Assembly (NCBI GenBank): GCA_013450215.1
Contig: JACDSH010000015.1
Coordinates: 107,481-158,101 of the forward strand
DNA: 50,621 nt
DNA from: Nitrosospira sp.
GTDB lineage: Bacteria > Pseudomonadota > Gammaproteobacteria > Burkholderiales > Nitrosomonadaceae
Reading direction: 5' to 3'
Made by a program: the position numbers and the translations under genes. Below the pieces are notes generated by a model. The model saw only the letters and a program-made list of their open reading frames with translations. It made no database searches and had not been told where the DNA came from. Positions within the stretch are counted from its first letter, which is position 1, and each line of letters begins with the position of its first letter. Positions 29,180 through 40,470 of this stretch are shown here, piece after piece.

Positions 29180-29658
29180 TGACTTATTTCGTCGAGCTGC
29201 CTAAGAAGGTTCGCCATTTCAATGGCGGCCTGTGCGGTCTCGATACCTTTTGTCCTCATTCGTGACAGCGCATCATCCTCATTTTGAGTGGTAAGTATGC
29301 CATTCGCGACAGGGATGCCAGTATCAAGCTGAACCGCTGCCAACCCACTAGCCGACTCATTCGCTACCACTTCAAAGTGATAGGTGTCCCCGCGTATGAC
29401 CGTACCCAGGGCTATCAGTGCATCAAACCGATCAGTCAGCGCCATCTTTTGCAGCGTCAGAGGAATTTCCAGCGCGCCCGGAACTGTTACCAACAGCATG
29501 GCTGACTCCTCAACTCCGCATTTAATCAGCTCCGCTGTACAGGCTCCCAGCAGACCCTCGCTCACATCAAGATTAAAACGGCTCATGACGATGCCGATCC
29601 GTAACCCACTTCCACCCAGTTCGGTTTCAAGCTCAAGGATGTTGTTGTACCGCGCCAT
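29176..29658 (-). CDS. ribH: 6,7-dimethyl-8-ribityllumazine synthase RibH
   Basis: RibH condenses the pyrimidine precursor with dihydroxybutanone phosphate to lumazine, forming large capsid-like assemblies. The 160-residue protein has the [24 protein letters not shown] segment, [16 protein letters not shown], and [24 protein letters not shown] with the catalytic His. ATG 29656-29658 is selected because GGGAG sits five bases upstream; the TTG at 29670 is part of that ribosome-binding stretch. It lies between ribBX and nusB. Confidence 0.95.
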   Translation of the reverse strand: MARYNNILELETELGGSGLRIGIVMSRFNLDVSEGLLGACTAELIKCGVEESAMLLVTVPGALEIPLTLQKMALTDRFDALIALGTVIRGDTYHFEVVANESASGLAAVQLDTGIPVANGILTTQNEDDALSRMRTKGIETAQAAIEMANLLRQLDEISQ

Positions 29659-29719
29659 AGGTGCTCCCAATAAAATTAACTTTAAAAGTGTTTAGTCGAC
29701 CTGAGCTGGCATTGGCTGA

Positions 29720-30829
29720 CTATTTAGATTTCTTATTTTTAGGCGTCAAGTATCCTGCCACTTCAAGTCCAAAACCCGTCATGCTTGGCATTTTCCGAGG
29801 AACAGCGAGCAGCCTCATCCTTCCCACATTGAGGTCTTTCAGTATCTGCGCTCCGATCCCATAACCCCGCAAATCTGTCCTAATAATCACTGGTGGACTA
29901 GACTCTGTTCGTGATGCCCGTTCTAGCAAGTCTTCCGGATTTTCCCGTTTATAAAGCAGCACTATCACGCCGCAACCTGCATCGGCTATGACACTCAAGG
30001 CCTCGTCGATACTCCAAGAGTGAATGTCATCACTTATATCCAACAGATCAATCACGGAAAGCGGTTCATGTACCCGGACCAGCGTTTCTATCTCTGGATT
30101 GATTTGCCCCTTGACCAGAACTAGGTGGGTTGCATTGATCGTCTTATCAAGGTATGCGAATAAACGGAACTCCCCATGAGTCGTCTGAATAGTACGTTCT
30201 GACACGCGAGTTACTAAGCTCTCGGTGCGACTGCGGTGCTGAATTAGGTCGGCGATCGTTCCTATCTTGAGCTGATGCTTTTCGGCAAACTGGATTAAGT
30301 CTGGCAGACGCGCCATATTGCCATCTTCCTTCAGAATTTCACAGATTACGGTCGCGGGTGTGAGGCCTGCCAGTCCGGCCAGATCGCAGCCCGCCTCTGT
30401 ATGACCTGCCCTTGCCAAGACTCCACCATTTTGTGCCATCAGCGGAAAGATGTGTCCGGGCTGGGTGATGTCCTCTGGTTTAGCATCAATCCTTGTCGCC
30501 TCCCGCACGGTACGAGCTCGGTCCCCCGCCGAAATTCCGGTCGTCACCCCGCTTGCGGCCTCTATCGAGAGTGTAAAATTAGTCCCCATTGGGGATCGGT
30601 TGGTGGTCACCATCAGGGGTAGGTTAAGCTGACGACAATGGCCTTCGGTCAATGTTAAGCAGATCAATCCTCGACCATGTGTGGCCATGAAGTTGATTGC
30701 TTCGGCCGTAATGAACTCTGCCGCCATGACGAGATCACCCTCATTCTCTCGGTCCTCTTCATCGACGAGAATAACCATTTTGCCGGCCTTAACGTCCGCA
30801 ACAATATCTAGGATGGGGCTGATAATCAT
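29720..30829 (-). CDS. ribB: 3,4-dihydroxy-2-butanone 4-phosphate synthase with degenerate GTP cyclohydrolase II domain (RibBX type)
   Basis: The N-terminal 205 residues form DHBP synthase, with [33 protein letters not shown] and [26 protein letters not shown], making the four-carbon riboflavin precursor. The C-terminal 165 residues have the GTP cyclohydrolase II fold order but lack its key residues: where the zinc cysteines and their CDCG motif should be, the sequence reads [22 protein letters not shown]. This is the RibBX form, known to have lost cyclohydrolase activity, so a separate RibA must exist elsewhere in the genome. Start ATG 30827-30829 directly follows the ribE stop; an ATG 12 bases upstream, overlapping ribE, is possible. 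Confidence 0.9.
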   Translation of the reverse strand: MIISPILDIVADVKAGKMVILVDEEDRENEGDLVMAAEFITAEAINFMATHGRGLICLTLTEGHCRQLNLPLMVTTNRSPMGTNFTLSIEAASGVTTGISAGDRARTVREATRIDAKPEDITQPGHIFPLMAQNGGVLARAGHTEAGCDLAGLAGLTPATVICEILKEDGNMARLPDLIQFAEKHQLKIGTIADLIQHRSRTESLVTRVSERTIQTTHGEFRLFAYLDKTINATHLVLVKGQINPEIETLVRVHEPLSVIDLLDISDDIHSWSIDEALSVIADAGCGVIVLLYKRENPEDLLERASRTESSPPVIIRTDLRGYGIGAQILKDLNVGRMRLLAVPRKMPSMTGFGLEVAGYLTPKNKKSK

Positions 30830-30830
30830 G

Positions 30831-31463
30831 TCAACCCGCATCCGTAGTTAGTTTGCTGCTCAGTATCTGCTCTACATATCGGGCCAGCATATCAATCTCC
30901 AGATTCATCTTGGAACCATCTTCAAGTTCGCACAAGGTCGTAACTGACTGTGTATGGGGGATAAGGTTCACTCCAAACTCCCCGGCACTTACCCAGTTCA
31001 CTGTTAGACTCACCCCGTTCATCGTAACTGAACCCTTTTTGGCTATATATTTTAATAATGCCTCTGGCGCCCTAATCACTATCAGACAGCTCTCCCCCGC
31101 TCGCTCAATCTTTGTCACTACTCCGATACCATCCACATGGCCGCTTACCAGATGCCCACCCAGCCTGTCCGACAGTCGTAAGGCCTTTTCTAGATTGACA
31201 CTCCCCGGACGATCTAGTCCATAGGTACATCTCAACGTCTCGCGAGACAGATCTACTGTAAATCTTCCGTTCGTCAGCGCAGCCACGGTGACACATACAC
31301 CATTCACCGCAATGCTGTCCCCAATCTTAACGTCCGATAAGTCCATCCTCCCCGACTCTATGGTCAGCCGTATACCCCCTGCCATGCCCTCCCCCAATTT
31401 GGCGTCGTTTAGGGGCATGACTTGTTTTATCTCGCCTACAGCTTCAACAATTCCTGTAAACAT
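30831..31463 (-). CDS. ribE: Riboflavin synthase, alpha chain
   Basis: The enzyme dismutates two lumazine molecules to riboflavin. The 210-residue protein has the typical internal duplication: [12 protein letters not shown] at the N-terminus and [19 protein letters not shown] in the first half, mirrored in the second half by [12 protein letters not shown] and [16 protein letters not shown]. The first half carries the active-site Cys, within NGVCVT. It leads the ribE-ribBX-ribH-nusB-thiL-pgpA-pncC run. No FMN riboswitch is visible upstream. Confidence 0.95.
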   Translation of the reverse strand: MFTGIVEAVGEIKQVMPLNDAKLGEGMAGGIRLTIESGRMDLSDVKIGDSIAVNGVCVTVAALTNGRFTVDLSRETLRCTYGLDRPGSVNLEKALRLSDRLGGHLVSGHVDGIGVVTKIERAGESCLIVIRAPEALLKYIAKKGSVTMNGVSLTVNWVSAGEFGVNLIPHTQSVTTLCELEDGSKMNLEIDMLARYVEQILSSKLTTDAG

Positions 31464-31807
31464 TAGATCCTATTTGTTTTCAAGATGCCGCCATCTCTCG
31501 CTGTATTTAACAATACAGTTGCTGCAAATTTCGATCGCTACAGTGCCAGATAGGAGCTGATTTTAGGTTTTATTCCTGATATAAACTACTAATCAAGATG
31601 AGCTAGACTGCGGGTTTCGCTTGCCGCCATTGTAGCGACTTCACGAAGTAAACATGCAAAGTTTTGAATCCCAGTTAGAATTCATAACGACTTATGCTTA
31701 CCCTGGCGACACCATGTGCGGCAATTTGCCACATGGTCGTAATTTTAAATATCAGATATTGTATGGTTTAAATGCAGATATTAGGCTCTTCTACATGATC
31801 GATTTTG
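31464..31807. other. Divergent regulatory spacer between ribE and regB
   Basis: These 344 bp separate the ribE and regB genes and carry no gene I can support. They hold an 18-base dyad (CTGTATT/AATACAG) at 31501-31518, 38 bp before ribE, and a larger inverted repeat at 31708-31739, about 70 bp before regB. Both promoters must lie here; I cannot fix -10/-35 boxes with confidence. There is no match to the conserved FMN riboswitch core. Confidence 0.5.
31708..31739. promoter_or_regulatory. Imperfect inverted repeat upstream of regB
   Basis: Arms ACCATGT-GC-GGCAA and TTGCC-ACATGGT can pair over 12 bases with a two-base bulge, around a single central T; the flanking CGAC/GTCG extends it. There is no strong T-run after it and no gene ends nearby, so an operator or a leader-RNA hairpin for regBA is more likely than a terminator. 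Confidence 0.45.
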
Positions 31808-33073
31808 ATGCTCGGTAATCTCGGACTATCCCCACTCGGCAAGAATCTGCAGCGACTATTTCTTCTTAGGAATATCGCTCTTGCGGCGCAGTGCCTGACT
31901 TTTGCACTGGCTCATTGGGTTCTTGAAATGCAGTTGCCCTGGTCGGAAATGTTGTCTGTTGTGTTATTTCTCTCCCTAGTTAATCTCGCGACATGGGTTC
32001 GTCTGCACCGTAATTGGCCGGTATCCAGTATAGAATTTTTTGCGCAATTATTGACTGATGTCCTTGCGCTTAGTGCATTGTTGTATTTTAGTGGTGGCTC
32101 AACCAATCCATTTATCTCGCTCTACCTGTTACCACTGACGATTGCGGCCGCGATCTTGCCATGGGCCTATACCTGGATTATGGCGGCTATTACGATCGGT
32201 CTTTATACGTTACTTTTATTTTATTATGTGCCGCTACCGCATGATCATAGCGAACACACCAGTGAATTTAATCTGCATGTTTCAGGGATGTGGTTTGCAT
32301 TTGTTTTAAGCACCGTTTTAATTGCCTGGTTCGTAGTGAAGATGGGGATATCGATCCGTGAGCGTGACAAGGACCTAGCTCTGGCACGTGAGCAGGCCCT
32401 TCGCAACGAGCAGATCATTGCACTTGGAACCCTCGCTGCTGGAGCCGCCCATGAGCTCGGCACACCACTCGCTACGATGGCGATCGTTATTGGTGAGTTA
32501 CAAAAGGATCAGCTTGAAAACGCTGAGTTTCAGCACGATATAAAAATACTTCGAAATCAGATCATCCAGTGCAAGCGAACCCTGACACAATTGTTAGCAG
32601 ATGTTGGTCAAACGCGGCCGGAAGATAGCAGCGGTCAGGCTGTAGATCTTTTTTTACAACAGGTTTTAGATAAATGGCAGCTGATGCGGCCCATGGTTAA
32701 ATTTACTTATCGTTGCAGTGGGGTACAACCCGCTCCTCAAATTATTAGCGCCCAACTGCTCAGTCAGTCTATTTTAAATTTGTTAAATAATGCTGCAGAT
32801 GCTTCTTTAGACCGTATTGAAATTGAGGGCAGTTGGAGTCATCATGAGCTACTCCTAGAAATCCTAGATTATGGCAAGGGTCTGAGCGAGGAGGCCGTAC
32901 AGCGAGCGGGCCAAGCCTTCTTCACCAGCAAACCGGGCCAAGGACTTGGTATTGGTCTATTTCTCGCCAATGCAAATATTGAACGGTTCGGCGGCAGTGT
33001 ACGGCTCACAAACCGTGAGGAGGGTGGCGCTAGCACTCAAGTTAGACTACCTCTGATTAAGACACCTTTATGA
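31808..33073 (+). CDS. regB: Redox-sensing histidine kinase, RegB/PrrB family
   Basis: A membrane sensor kinase of 421 residues. Residues 15-180 form about six membrane helices, including the quinone-sensing motif GGSTNPF (96-102) between helices. The dimerisation domain has the H-box AAGAAHELGTPLATMA with phospho-His about 215 and, further on, Cys255 in QIIQCKRTL, matching the position of the redox-active Cys of Rhodobacter RegB. The ATPase domain follows with NLLNNAADAS and DYGKGLSEEAVQ, GQGLGIGLFLA. ATG 31808 is chosen over the adjacent TTG 31805. The kinase is expected to phosphorylate RegA when the quinone pool is reduced; its stop overlaps the regA start (ATGA). Confidence 0.92.
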   Translation: MLGNLGLSPLGKNLQRLFLLRNIALAAQCLTFALAHWVLEMQLPWSEMLSVVLFLSLVNLATWVRLHRNWPVSSIEFFAQLLTDVLALSALLYFSGGSTNPFISLYLLPLTIAAAILPWAYTWIMAAITIGLYTLLLFYYVPLPHDHSEHTSEFNLHVSGMWFAFVLSTVLIAWFVVKMGISIRERDKDLALAREQALRNEQIIALGTLAAGAAHELGTPLATMAIVIGELQKDQLENAEFQHDIKILRNQIIQCKRTLTQLLADVGQTRPEDSSGQAVDLFLQQVLDKWQLMRPMVKFTYRCSGVQPAPQIISAQLLSQSILNLLNNAADASLDRIEIEGSWSHHELLLEILDYGKGLSEEAVQRAGQAFFTSKPGQGLGIGLFLANANIERFGGSVRLTNREEGGASTQVRLPLIKTPL

Positions 33074-33627
33074 CAAACCTTCCTTTACTAGAGCCCTTTG
33101 ATGATCGTCCAACGCTGCTAATTGTTGACGATGACCTGACCTTTTGTGAGGTTCTGTCACGGGCCATGAGCAGACGGGGTTTCAACGTGCAGTGTGCGCA
33201 TACAGTCGAACAGGCAACCTCCCTTGCCGAAACATGCTCACCCGAGTATGCAACCATTGACCTACGGCTTGTTGGCACCTCTGGACTTGTCCTGGTTGAA
33301 CGGTTGCGGGCTCTAGATTCTGGTACACGCATTGTCATGCTAACCGGGTATGCCAGCATTACCACCGCGGTAGAGGCGATCAAATTAGGTGCAACTCATT
33401 ATCTTGCGAAGCCGGTCGATGCAGACGAAATTATGTCAGCATTTGAGCGCACCGCCGGCAATGCCGAGGTACCGATCAGCACACACCCTCTATCGGTTGG
33501 CCGCCTTGAGTGGGAGTATATCCAGCGAGTGCTTAATGAGAACAATGGCAATATCTCGACCACCGCTCGCATCCTCAATATGCATCGCCGCACACTTCAA
33601 CGTAAACTCACCAAGAGCCCGCGATAA
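33070..33627 (+). CDS. regA: Response regulator, RegA/PrrA family
   Basis: A 185-residue regulator: an N-terminal receiver domain with the acidic pair in LLIVDDDLTF, phospho-acceptor Asp64 in ATIDLRLVGTSGL, conserved Thr in VMLTGYASI and Lys in LAKPVDADEI, a short proline-containing linker, and a C-terminal Fis-type helix-turn-helix (LEWEYIQRVLNENNGNISTTARILNMHRRTLQRKL). This architecture, with the almost invariant DNA-binding end, is that of RegA/PrrA/RoxR redox regulators, which control respiration and carbon or nitrogen fixation genes. It is coupled to regB by a four-base overlap and convergent with ribD. Confidence 0.93.
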   Translation: MTNLPLLEPFDDRPTLLIVDDDLTFCEVLSRAMSRRGFNVQCAHTVEQATSLAETCSPEYATIDLRLVGTSGLVLVERLRALDSGTRIVMLTGYASITTAVEAIKLGATHYLAKPVDADEIMSAFERTAGNAEVPISTHPLSVGRLEWEYIQRVLNENNGNISTTARILNMHRRTLQRKLTKSPR

Positions 33628-33629
33628 CC

Positions 33630-34718
33630 TCATTGCCTTACCCGGGCAATGATACGAATATCCGTCCCGATCATACGCAAGTCTCTTATAGTTAGAGCCT
33701 TCTTATCCGATAAGTTCTCTAGCTCCGGCAGACTCAGCATCCCCTGTGCTGAGTCGCCAATTAAACAGGGCGCAAGATAAATAACCAACTCATCTACCAA
33801 CCCCTCCCTGATGAGAGCGCCGCTCAACTTGCTACCCGCCTCTACTAGAAGTTCGTTGATTTCATAATCAGCAAGTTTGCTCATCATTCTGACAAGATCT
33901 ATCCCACCAATCTCATTTGGCATCATAATCGGTTGAGCACCTACATTCAGTAGCTCGGCGATTTTCCCCTCACTAACATTTGCTGTAAATACCAGCTCCC
34001 CCTCTCCGCGTAGCACTCTGGCATCTGGCTTAATCTCCAGCCGACTGTCCACCACTATCCTCAGCGGCTGCCTCGGCGTCTCTACATGCCGCACCGTAAG
34101 CTGTGAATTATCTTTAAGGATTGTACCGATCCCCGTTAAAACTGCACATGAGCGTGCGCGCCATCGGTGACCGTCGCGTCGCGCCGGTTCAGAGGTAATC
34201 CACTGACTAGCTCCACTTTTAAGTGCGGTCTTGCCATCGATGCTTGCGGCTATTTTCATTCGTACCCATGGGCGATTAAGCGTCATCCGGGTGATAAAGC
34301 CGATATTAAGAATCCTTGCCTCCTCTTCCATCAATCCGGTCTGAACCTTAATCCCGAACCCCTTCAATAACTCACACCCTCTCCCCGCTACTAATGGATT
34401 AGGGTCATTCATCGCTATCACCACCTTATCAACCCCGGCCTTAATTAAGGCCTCGTCGCAAGGTGGGGTCCGTCCATGATGGCTACACGGCTCTAACGTC
34501 AGATATACAGTCGATCCGCGTGCCGCTGCGCCAGCAAGTTTAAGTGCATTTATTTCAGCATGTGGTTTGCCCGCTTTTTCATGCCAGCCGCAACCAACCA
34601 CCCTGCTGCCGTTGACTATTACACAGCCGACCCTAGGATTAGGGCTCGCGCTATAAAGCCCCTTCTCTGCAAGCTGAAGTGCTTGCGCCATATAGATATG
34701 ATCAGATGATGAAAACAT
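33630..34718 (-). CDS. ribD: Bifunctional diaminohydroxyphosphoribosylaminopyrimidine deaminase / reductase RibD
   Basis: RibD performs the second and third steps of riboflavin synthesis. The 362-residue protein has an N-terminal cytidine-deaminase-like zinc domain (residues 1-145) with KPHAEINAL and TVYLTLEPCSHHGRTPPC, giving the His and two Cys ligands, and a C-terminal dihydrofolate-reductase-like domain with RPWVRMKIAASIDGKTAL, WITSEPARRDGHRWRARSCAVLTGIGTI and ELLVEAGSKLSGALI. It lies 69 bp downstream of nrdR. It is separated from the ribE-ribBX-ribH cluster by regBA, so the rib genes are split into two units. Confidence 0.95.
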   Translation of the reverse strand: MFSSSDHIYMAQALQLAEKGLYSASPNPRVGCVIVNGSRVVGCGWHEKAGKPHAEINALKLAGAAARGSTVYLTLEPCSHHGRTPPCDEALIKAGVDKVVIAMNDPNPLVAGRGCELLKGFGIKVQTGLMEEEARILNIGFITRMTLNRPWVRMKIAASIDGKTALKSGASQWITSEPARRDGHRWRARSCAVLTGIGTILKDNSQLTVRHVETPRQPLRIVVDSRLEIKPDARVLRGEGELVFTANVSEGKIAELLNVGAQPIMMPNEIGGIDLVRMMSKLADYEINELLVEAGSKLSGALIREGLVDELVIYLAPCLIGDSAQGMLSLPELENLSDKKALTIRDLRMIGTDIRIIARVRQ

Positions 34719-34787
34719 TAGGGCGTTTCTAAAGAGGAATGGTCCTTCGGGGGACGGAGGGGTCGAAATTAAATTAACTTCTTTTGT

Positions 34788-35267
34788 TCAGGGGGTCTTT
34801 TCTGCCTTTTTCTGATGGGGTTTTTTCGCCTCCTTGATTGCATCATGGAAATCATCCGCATCTTGAAAGCTTTTATATACCGATGAAAACCGGATATACG
34901 CCACCTTATCGAGTTTGTAGAGCTCTTTCATTACCATTTCACCAATTTTACGAGATTCAATCTCGCGCTCACCCAAACTCAGAATTTTTTGTACGATGCG
35001 ATCGATCGCGGCATCCACATATTCAGTCGGAACTGGTCGCTTATGCAGGGCGCGCATGAAACCGGTAAGTAACTTATTGCGGTTAAACTCGGAACGATTG
35101 CCATCCTGTTTTACCACCTGCGGCAATCTCAATTCTACTGTTTCATACGTCGTAAAGCGCTTTTCGCAACTAAGACAGCGGCGGCGGCGGCGTACTCTGC
35201 TACCCTCCTCGCTGACTCGAGAATCGACAACGCTTGTATCTTCGGCATTGCAGAATGGACATTTCAT
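34788..35267 (-). CDS. nrdR: Ribonucleotide reductase transcriptional repressor NrdR
   Basis: NrdR is an ATP/dATP-sensing repressor of ribonucleotide reductase genes. The 159-residue protein has the N-terminal zinc ribbon ([17 protein letters not shown] and [12 protein letters not shown], four Cys), then the ATP-cone domain with [29 protein letters not shown] and [16 protein letters not shown]. The C-terminal 12 residues are a lysine-rich tail. The glyA-nrdR-ribD order is conserved in Betaproteobacteria. No NrdR box pair was noticed within the window. Confidence 0.96.
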   Translation of the reverse strand: MKCPFCNAEDTSVVDSRVSEEGSRVRRRRRCLSCEKRFTTYETVELRLPQVVKQDGNRSEFNRNKLLTGFMRALHKRPVPTEYVDAAIDRIVQKILSLGEREIESRKIGEMVMKELYKLDKVAYIRFSSVYKSFQDADDFHDAIKEAKKPHQKKAEKTP

Positions 35268-35353
35268 AGTTCAGCACTCAAGAGGGGTGAGGCGGAATCA
35301 AGCTCTCCTCGCGGCTAACCACAGCAGGCGAGTCCTAACTTGCGCAGGAACTA

Positions 35354-36601
35354 TCAGTTACCGTAGACAGGGAATTTCTCACACATCATCTTTGCCTCCT
35401 GTGCTACGCGTGTTAGCACATTTGAATCGGTGGGCGCATCCAAAACATCCGCAATTAAATTCGCCAATTTTTCGGCCTCAATTTCTTTAAAGCCTCGTGT
35501 CGTCATCGCCGGCGAACCAATACGAATACCGCTGGTAACAAAAGGTTTTTGTGGATCATTAGGTATCGCGTTCTTATTAACTGTGATATGCGCAAGCCCC
35601 AACGACTCCTCAGCCTGTTTACCTGTAATATTCTTTGCTTGAAGATCCAGCAGAAACATATGACAGTCTGTACGTCCGGAGACTATGCGTAAGCCCCGTC
35701 TCTGTAATACTTTTGCCATCACCCGGGCATTGTCGATCACCTGTTCCTGATAATCCTTGAACTCCTTGGTCGCCGCCTCTTTGAATGCCACCGCCTTGGC
35801 GGCTATCACGTGCATCAGAGGCCCCCCTTGAGTTTGTGGGAAAATTGCCGAGTTGAGCGCTTTCTCGTACTCTGGTTTTGCCATGATGATGCCGCCACGC
35901 GGGCCGCGTAGTGTTTTATGCGTTGTACTGGTGACAAAGTCTGCGATCCCAACGGGGTTAGGATAAAATCCTGCCGCTACTAGTCCGGCATAGTGTGCCA
36001 TATCTACAAATAGATAAGCCCCAACGCTATCGGCAATCTTTCTAAAACGGTTCCAATCTATTACTAGCGCATAGGCTGAAGCGCCTGCAACAATCATCTT
36101 TGGTTTATGTTCGTGTGCCAACCTCTCGACCGCATCGTAATCCAGCTCCTCATGGGAATTGAGACCATATGCGATCGAGTTAAAAATTTTACCACTGAAG
36201 TTTACTGACGCCCCGTGAGTCAAGTGCCCCCCGTCCGCAAGGGACATGCCAAGGAGCGTATCACCCGGCTTTAGTGCAGAAAGATAGACCGCTGCATTAG
36301 CTTGTGAGCCTGAGTGTGGCTGGACATTGACATACTCCGCATTGAATAAATTTCTCACCCGGTCTATTGCAAGTTGTTCCACCTGATCCACATACTCGCA
36401 GCCCCCGTAGTATCGTTTTCCAGGGTAGCCCTCGGCGTACTTGTTGGTCAGAACTGAACCCTGAGCCTGCATTACCGCTGGGCTCGCATAATTCTCTGAT
36501 GCAATCAGCTCAATGTGATCTTCTTGACGCTGAATCTCCCCCTTGATTGCTTGCCATAAATCTGGATCCATGTTTTCTATGGTTTTTTTTGCAGACCACA
36601 T
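35354..36601 (-). CDS. glyA: Serine hydroxymethyltransferase GlyA
   Basis: GlyA converts serine and tetrahydrofolate to glycine and methylene-tetrahydrofolate with PLP. The 415-residue enzyme has [38 protein letters not shown], the [13 protein letters not shown] phosphate-binding turn, [14 protein letters not shown], and the PLP Lys in [15 protein letters not shown], with normal C-terminal length. The start used has AAGGA about 12 bases upstream; an ATG ten codons in is possible. It is 95 bp downstream of gyrB in map order but is transcribed in the same direction. Confidence 0.96.
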   Translation of the reverse strand: MWSAKKTIENMDPDLWQAIKGEIQRQEDHIELIASENYASPAVMQAQGSVLTNKYAEGYPGKRYYGGCEYVDQVEQLAIDRVRNLFNAEYVNVQPHSGSQANAAVYLSALKPGDTLLGMSLADGGHLTHGASVNFSGKIFNSIAYGLNSHEELDYDAVERLAHEHKPKMIVAGASAYALVIDWNRFRKIADSVGAYLFVDMAHYAGLVAAGFYPNPVGIADFVTSTTHKTLRGPRGGIIMAKPEYEKALNSAIFPQTQGGPLMHVIAAKAVAFKEAATKEFKDYQEQVIDNARVMAKVLQRRGLRIVSGRTDCHMFLLDLQAKNITGKQAEESLGLAHITVNKNAIPNDPQKPFVTSGIRIGSPAMTTRGFKEIEAEKLANLIADVLDAPTDSNVLTRVAQEAKMMCEKFPVYGN

Positions 36602-36696
36602 ATTGATTTTAATCCTTCGTTTGTATGAGGTGTTTCTAGAAAAATTTTACCATTATCGGCAGGAATTTACAGCGGAAGCCAACCTCTGAAACGGGT

Positions 36697-39138
<2,442 letters not shown>

Positions 39139-39172
39139 TTAAGCTTGTATAACTTTGTTTTTGTTATTTATT

Positions 39173-40282
39173 TTATATTCTCATCGGCATTACGACATAC
39201 TTAAAGTTATCATTCCCTGGAACTGTTATTAGGGCGCTGCTACTCGCATCTCCAAATGAACACTGTACCGTTTCACAGGTTAAATTATTCAATACATCAA
39301 GCAGGTACGTGATATTAAAGCCGATATCCAGCGCCCCCCCCTCGTATTTAATTTCTAATTCTTCTTGAGCCTCTTCCTGTTCACTATTATTGCAGACTAT
39401 TCGTAAATTACCTGTTGTTAGTATGATTCGAGCTCCGCGGAATTTTTCATTTGAGAGTATCGCTGCTCGTTGTAATGTTTGGAGTAATAGCCCGCGGTTA
39501 ACTTCAAAATGCTTTTGGTATCCACGCGGAATGACGCGGTTGTAATCGGGAAATTTGCCGTCTACAATCTTCGACACTATTACAATGTTTGAAAATGTAA
39601 ACTTGATCTGATTTTGTAAAATTTCTACAATAACCGGGTCGTCGCTATCATTTAATTGTTTTGCTAATTCCAGAACGGCTTTCCTTGGGAGTATAACTTC
39701 CTTTCTTTCTTGATTTGATTCCAGCTCAACCCACGCAAAACCAAGTCTATGCCCATCTGTCGCTACCGCTTTCAGATGATTATCTTCCAGCAGCAATAAA
39801 AGACCATTTAAATAATATCTTATATCCTGCTGTGCCATTGCATATTGGACTAAGAACAACAGGTTTTTTAATTCTTTCTGTTTGAGAGTTATTCTTGCTT
39901 GTTGTTCTGTGCTTTCTGGGAGCTTTGGAAAATCTTCTACAGGTAATGTTTGTAAATTAAATCTACTTTTCCCGGCTTTTACTTGTAAGCGATTCTCTTC
40001 TAAATCAAGTGTTACCAGTGCCTTTTCCGGTAGTGCGCGTAAAATGTCTTGTAATTTTTTGGCGGCCACTGTCACTGCTAATTCATTTTTTGTTGTCTCA
40101 TTGTTGTTGGTTATGGTTGTTATTTGTATTTCTAAATCCGTAGCCATAAACGTCAAATTTTCATTTTTCTTTTCTATTAATACATTTGAAAGTATTGGTA
40201 AGGTATGCCTTCTTTCGACTATCCCTGTTACTGCCTGAAGCGGTCTTAATAAGGCCTCCTTTTCAGTTTGTATTAATTTCAT
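39173..40282 (-). CDS. dnaN: DNA polymerase III sliding clamp, beta subunit
   Basis: DnaN forms the ring that tethers polymerase III to DNA. The 369-residue protein has three clamp domains, with a first domain starting MKLIQTEKEALLRPLQAVTGIVERRHTLPILSNVLI, and ends FKYVVMPMRI, the conserved C-terminus that lines the partner-binding pocket. The ATG follows an extremely AT-rich spacer after dnaA. Codons are AT-richer than in genes farther out, in keeping with the local composition around the origin. Confidence 0.97.
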   Translation of the reverse strand: MKLIQTEKEALLRPLQAVTGIVERRHTLPILSNVLIEKKNENLTFMATDLEIQITTITNNNETTKNELAVTVAAKKLQDILRALPEKALVTLDLEENRLQVKAGKSRFNLQTLPVEDFPKLPESTEQQARITLKQKELKNLLFLVQYAMAQQDIRYYLNGLLLLLEDNHLKAVATDGHRLGFAWVELESNQERKEVILPRKAVLELAKQLNDSDDPVIVEILQNQIKFTFSNIVIVSKIVDGKFPDYNRVIPRGYQKHFEVNRGLLLQTLQRAAILSNEKFRGARIILTTGNLRIVCNNSEQEEAQEELEIKYEGGALDIGFNITYLLDVLNNLTCETVQCSFGDASSSALITVPGNDNFKYVVMPMRI

Positions 40283-40410
40283 TTATTTAAACCTTAATAA
40301 TAGTTAATAGATGTTAGCTAAATCCGGTATTATTTTATTTTTTCTTTCTTAATCAATTGGTTGTTTTGTTTTTTCGCACTGTATTAATCTGGTATCGTTT
40401 TGAGTTTGTT

Positions 40411-40419
40411 TGTGGATAT
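40411..40419 (-). promoter_or_regulatory. DnaA box, 8/9 match
   Basis: TGTGGATAT, which on the minus strand reads ATATCCACA, one base from the consensus TTATCCACA. It is immediately followed by a T tract. Confidence 0.6.
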
Positions 40420-40445
40420 TTTTTTTCATTTGCTAAAGTTTTGAT

Positions 40446-40454
40446 TTATCCACA
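40446..40454 (+). promoter_or_regulatory. DnaA box, perfect match
   Basis: TTATCCACA, the high-affinity consensus, 17 bp after the dnaA stop codon. Confidence 0.75.
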
Positions 40455-40470
40455 AAGTATTCAATTGTTT

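Larger units (their letters stand above)
40283..40470. other. AT-rich dnaA-dnaN spacer, probable part of oriC
   Basis: This 188-bp spacer is dominated by A and T runs, including long T tracts at 40420-40428, and contains one perfect DnaA box and one 8/9 match facing each other 26 bp apart. Transcription diverges on either side of the dnaA locus and parA-parB-parS are nearby. It is a good candidate for the DNA-unwinding element of the chromosomal origin. Confidence 0.6.

Noticed and set aside
31501-31518. LexA-box-like dyad CTGT...ACAG upstream of ribE
   Set aside because: The spacing between CTGT and ACAG is 10 bases, not 8, and riboflavin synthase is not an SOS gene; kept only as a short dyad in the spacer.
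31464-31560. Possible FMN riboswitch before ribE
   Set aside because: None of the conserved FMN-aptamer blocks could be found on the minus strand.
34740-34775. G/C-rich stretch between nrdR and ribD as a terminator
   Set aside because: Only a four-base stem can be formed and the genes are co-directional, so it is more likely plain spacer.
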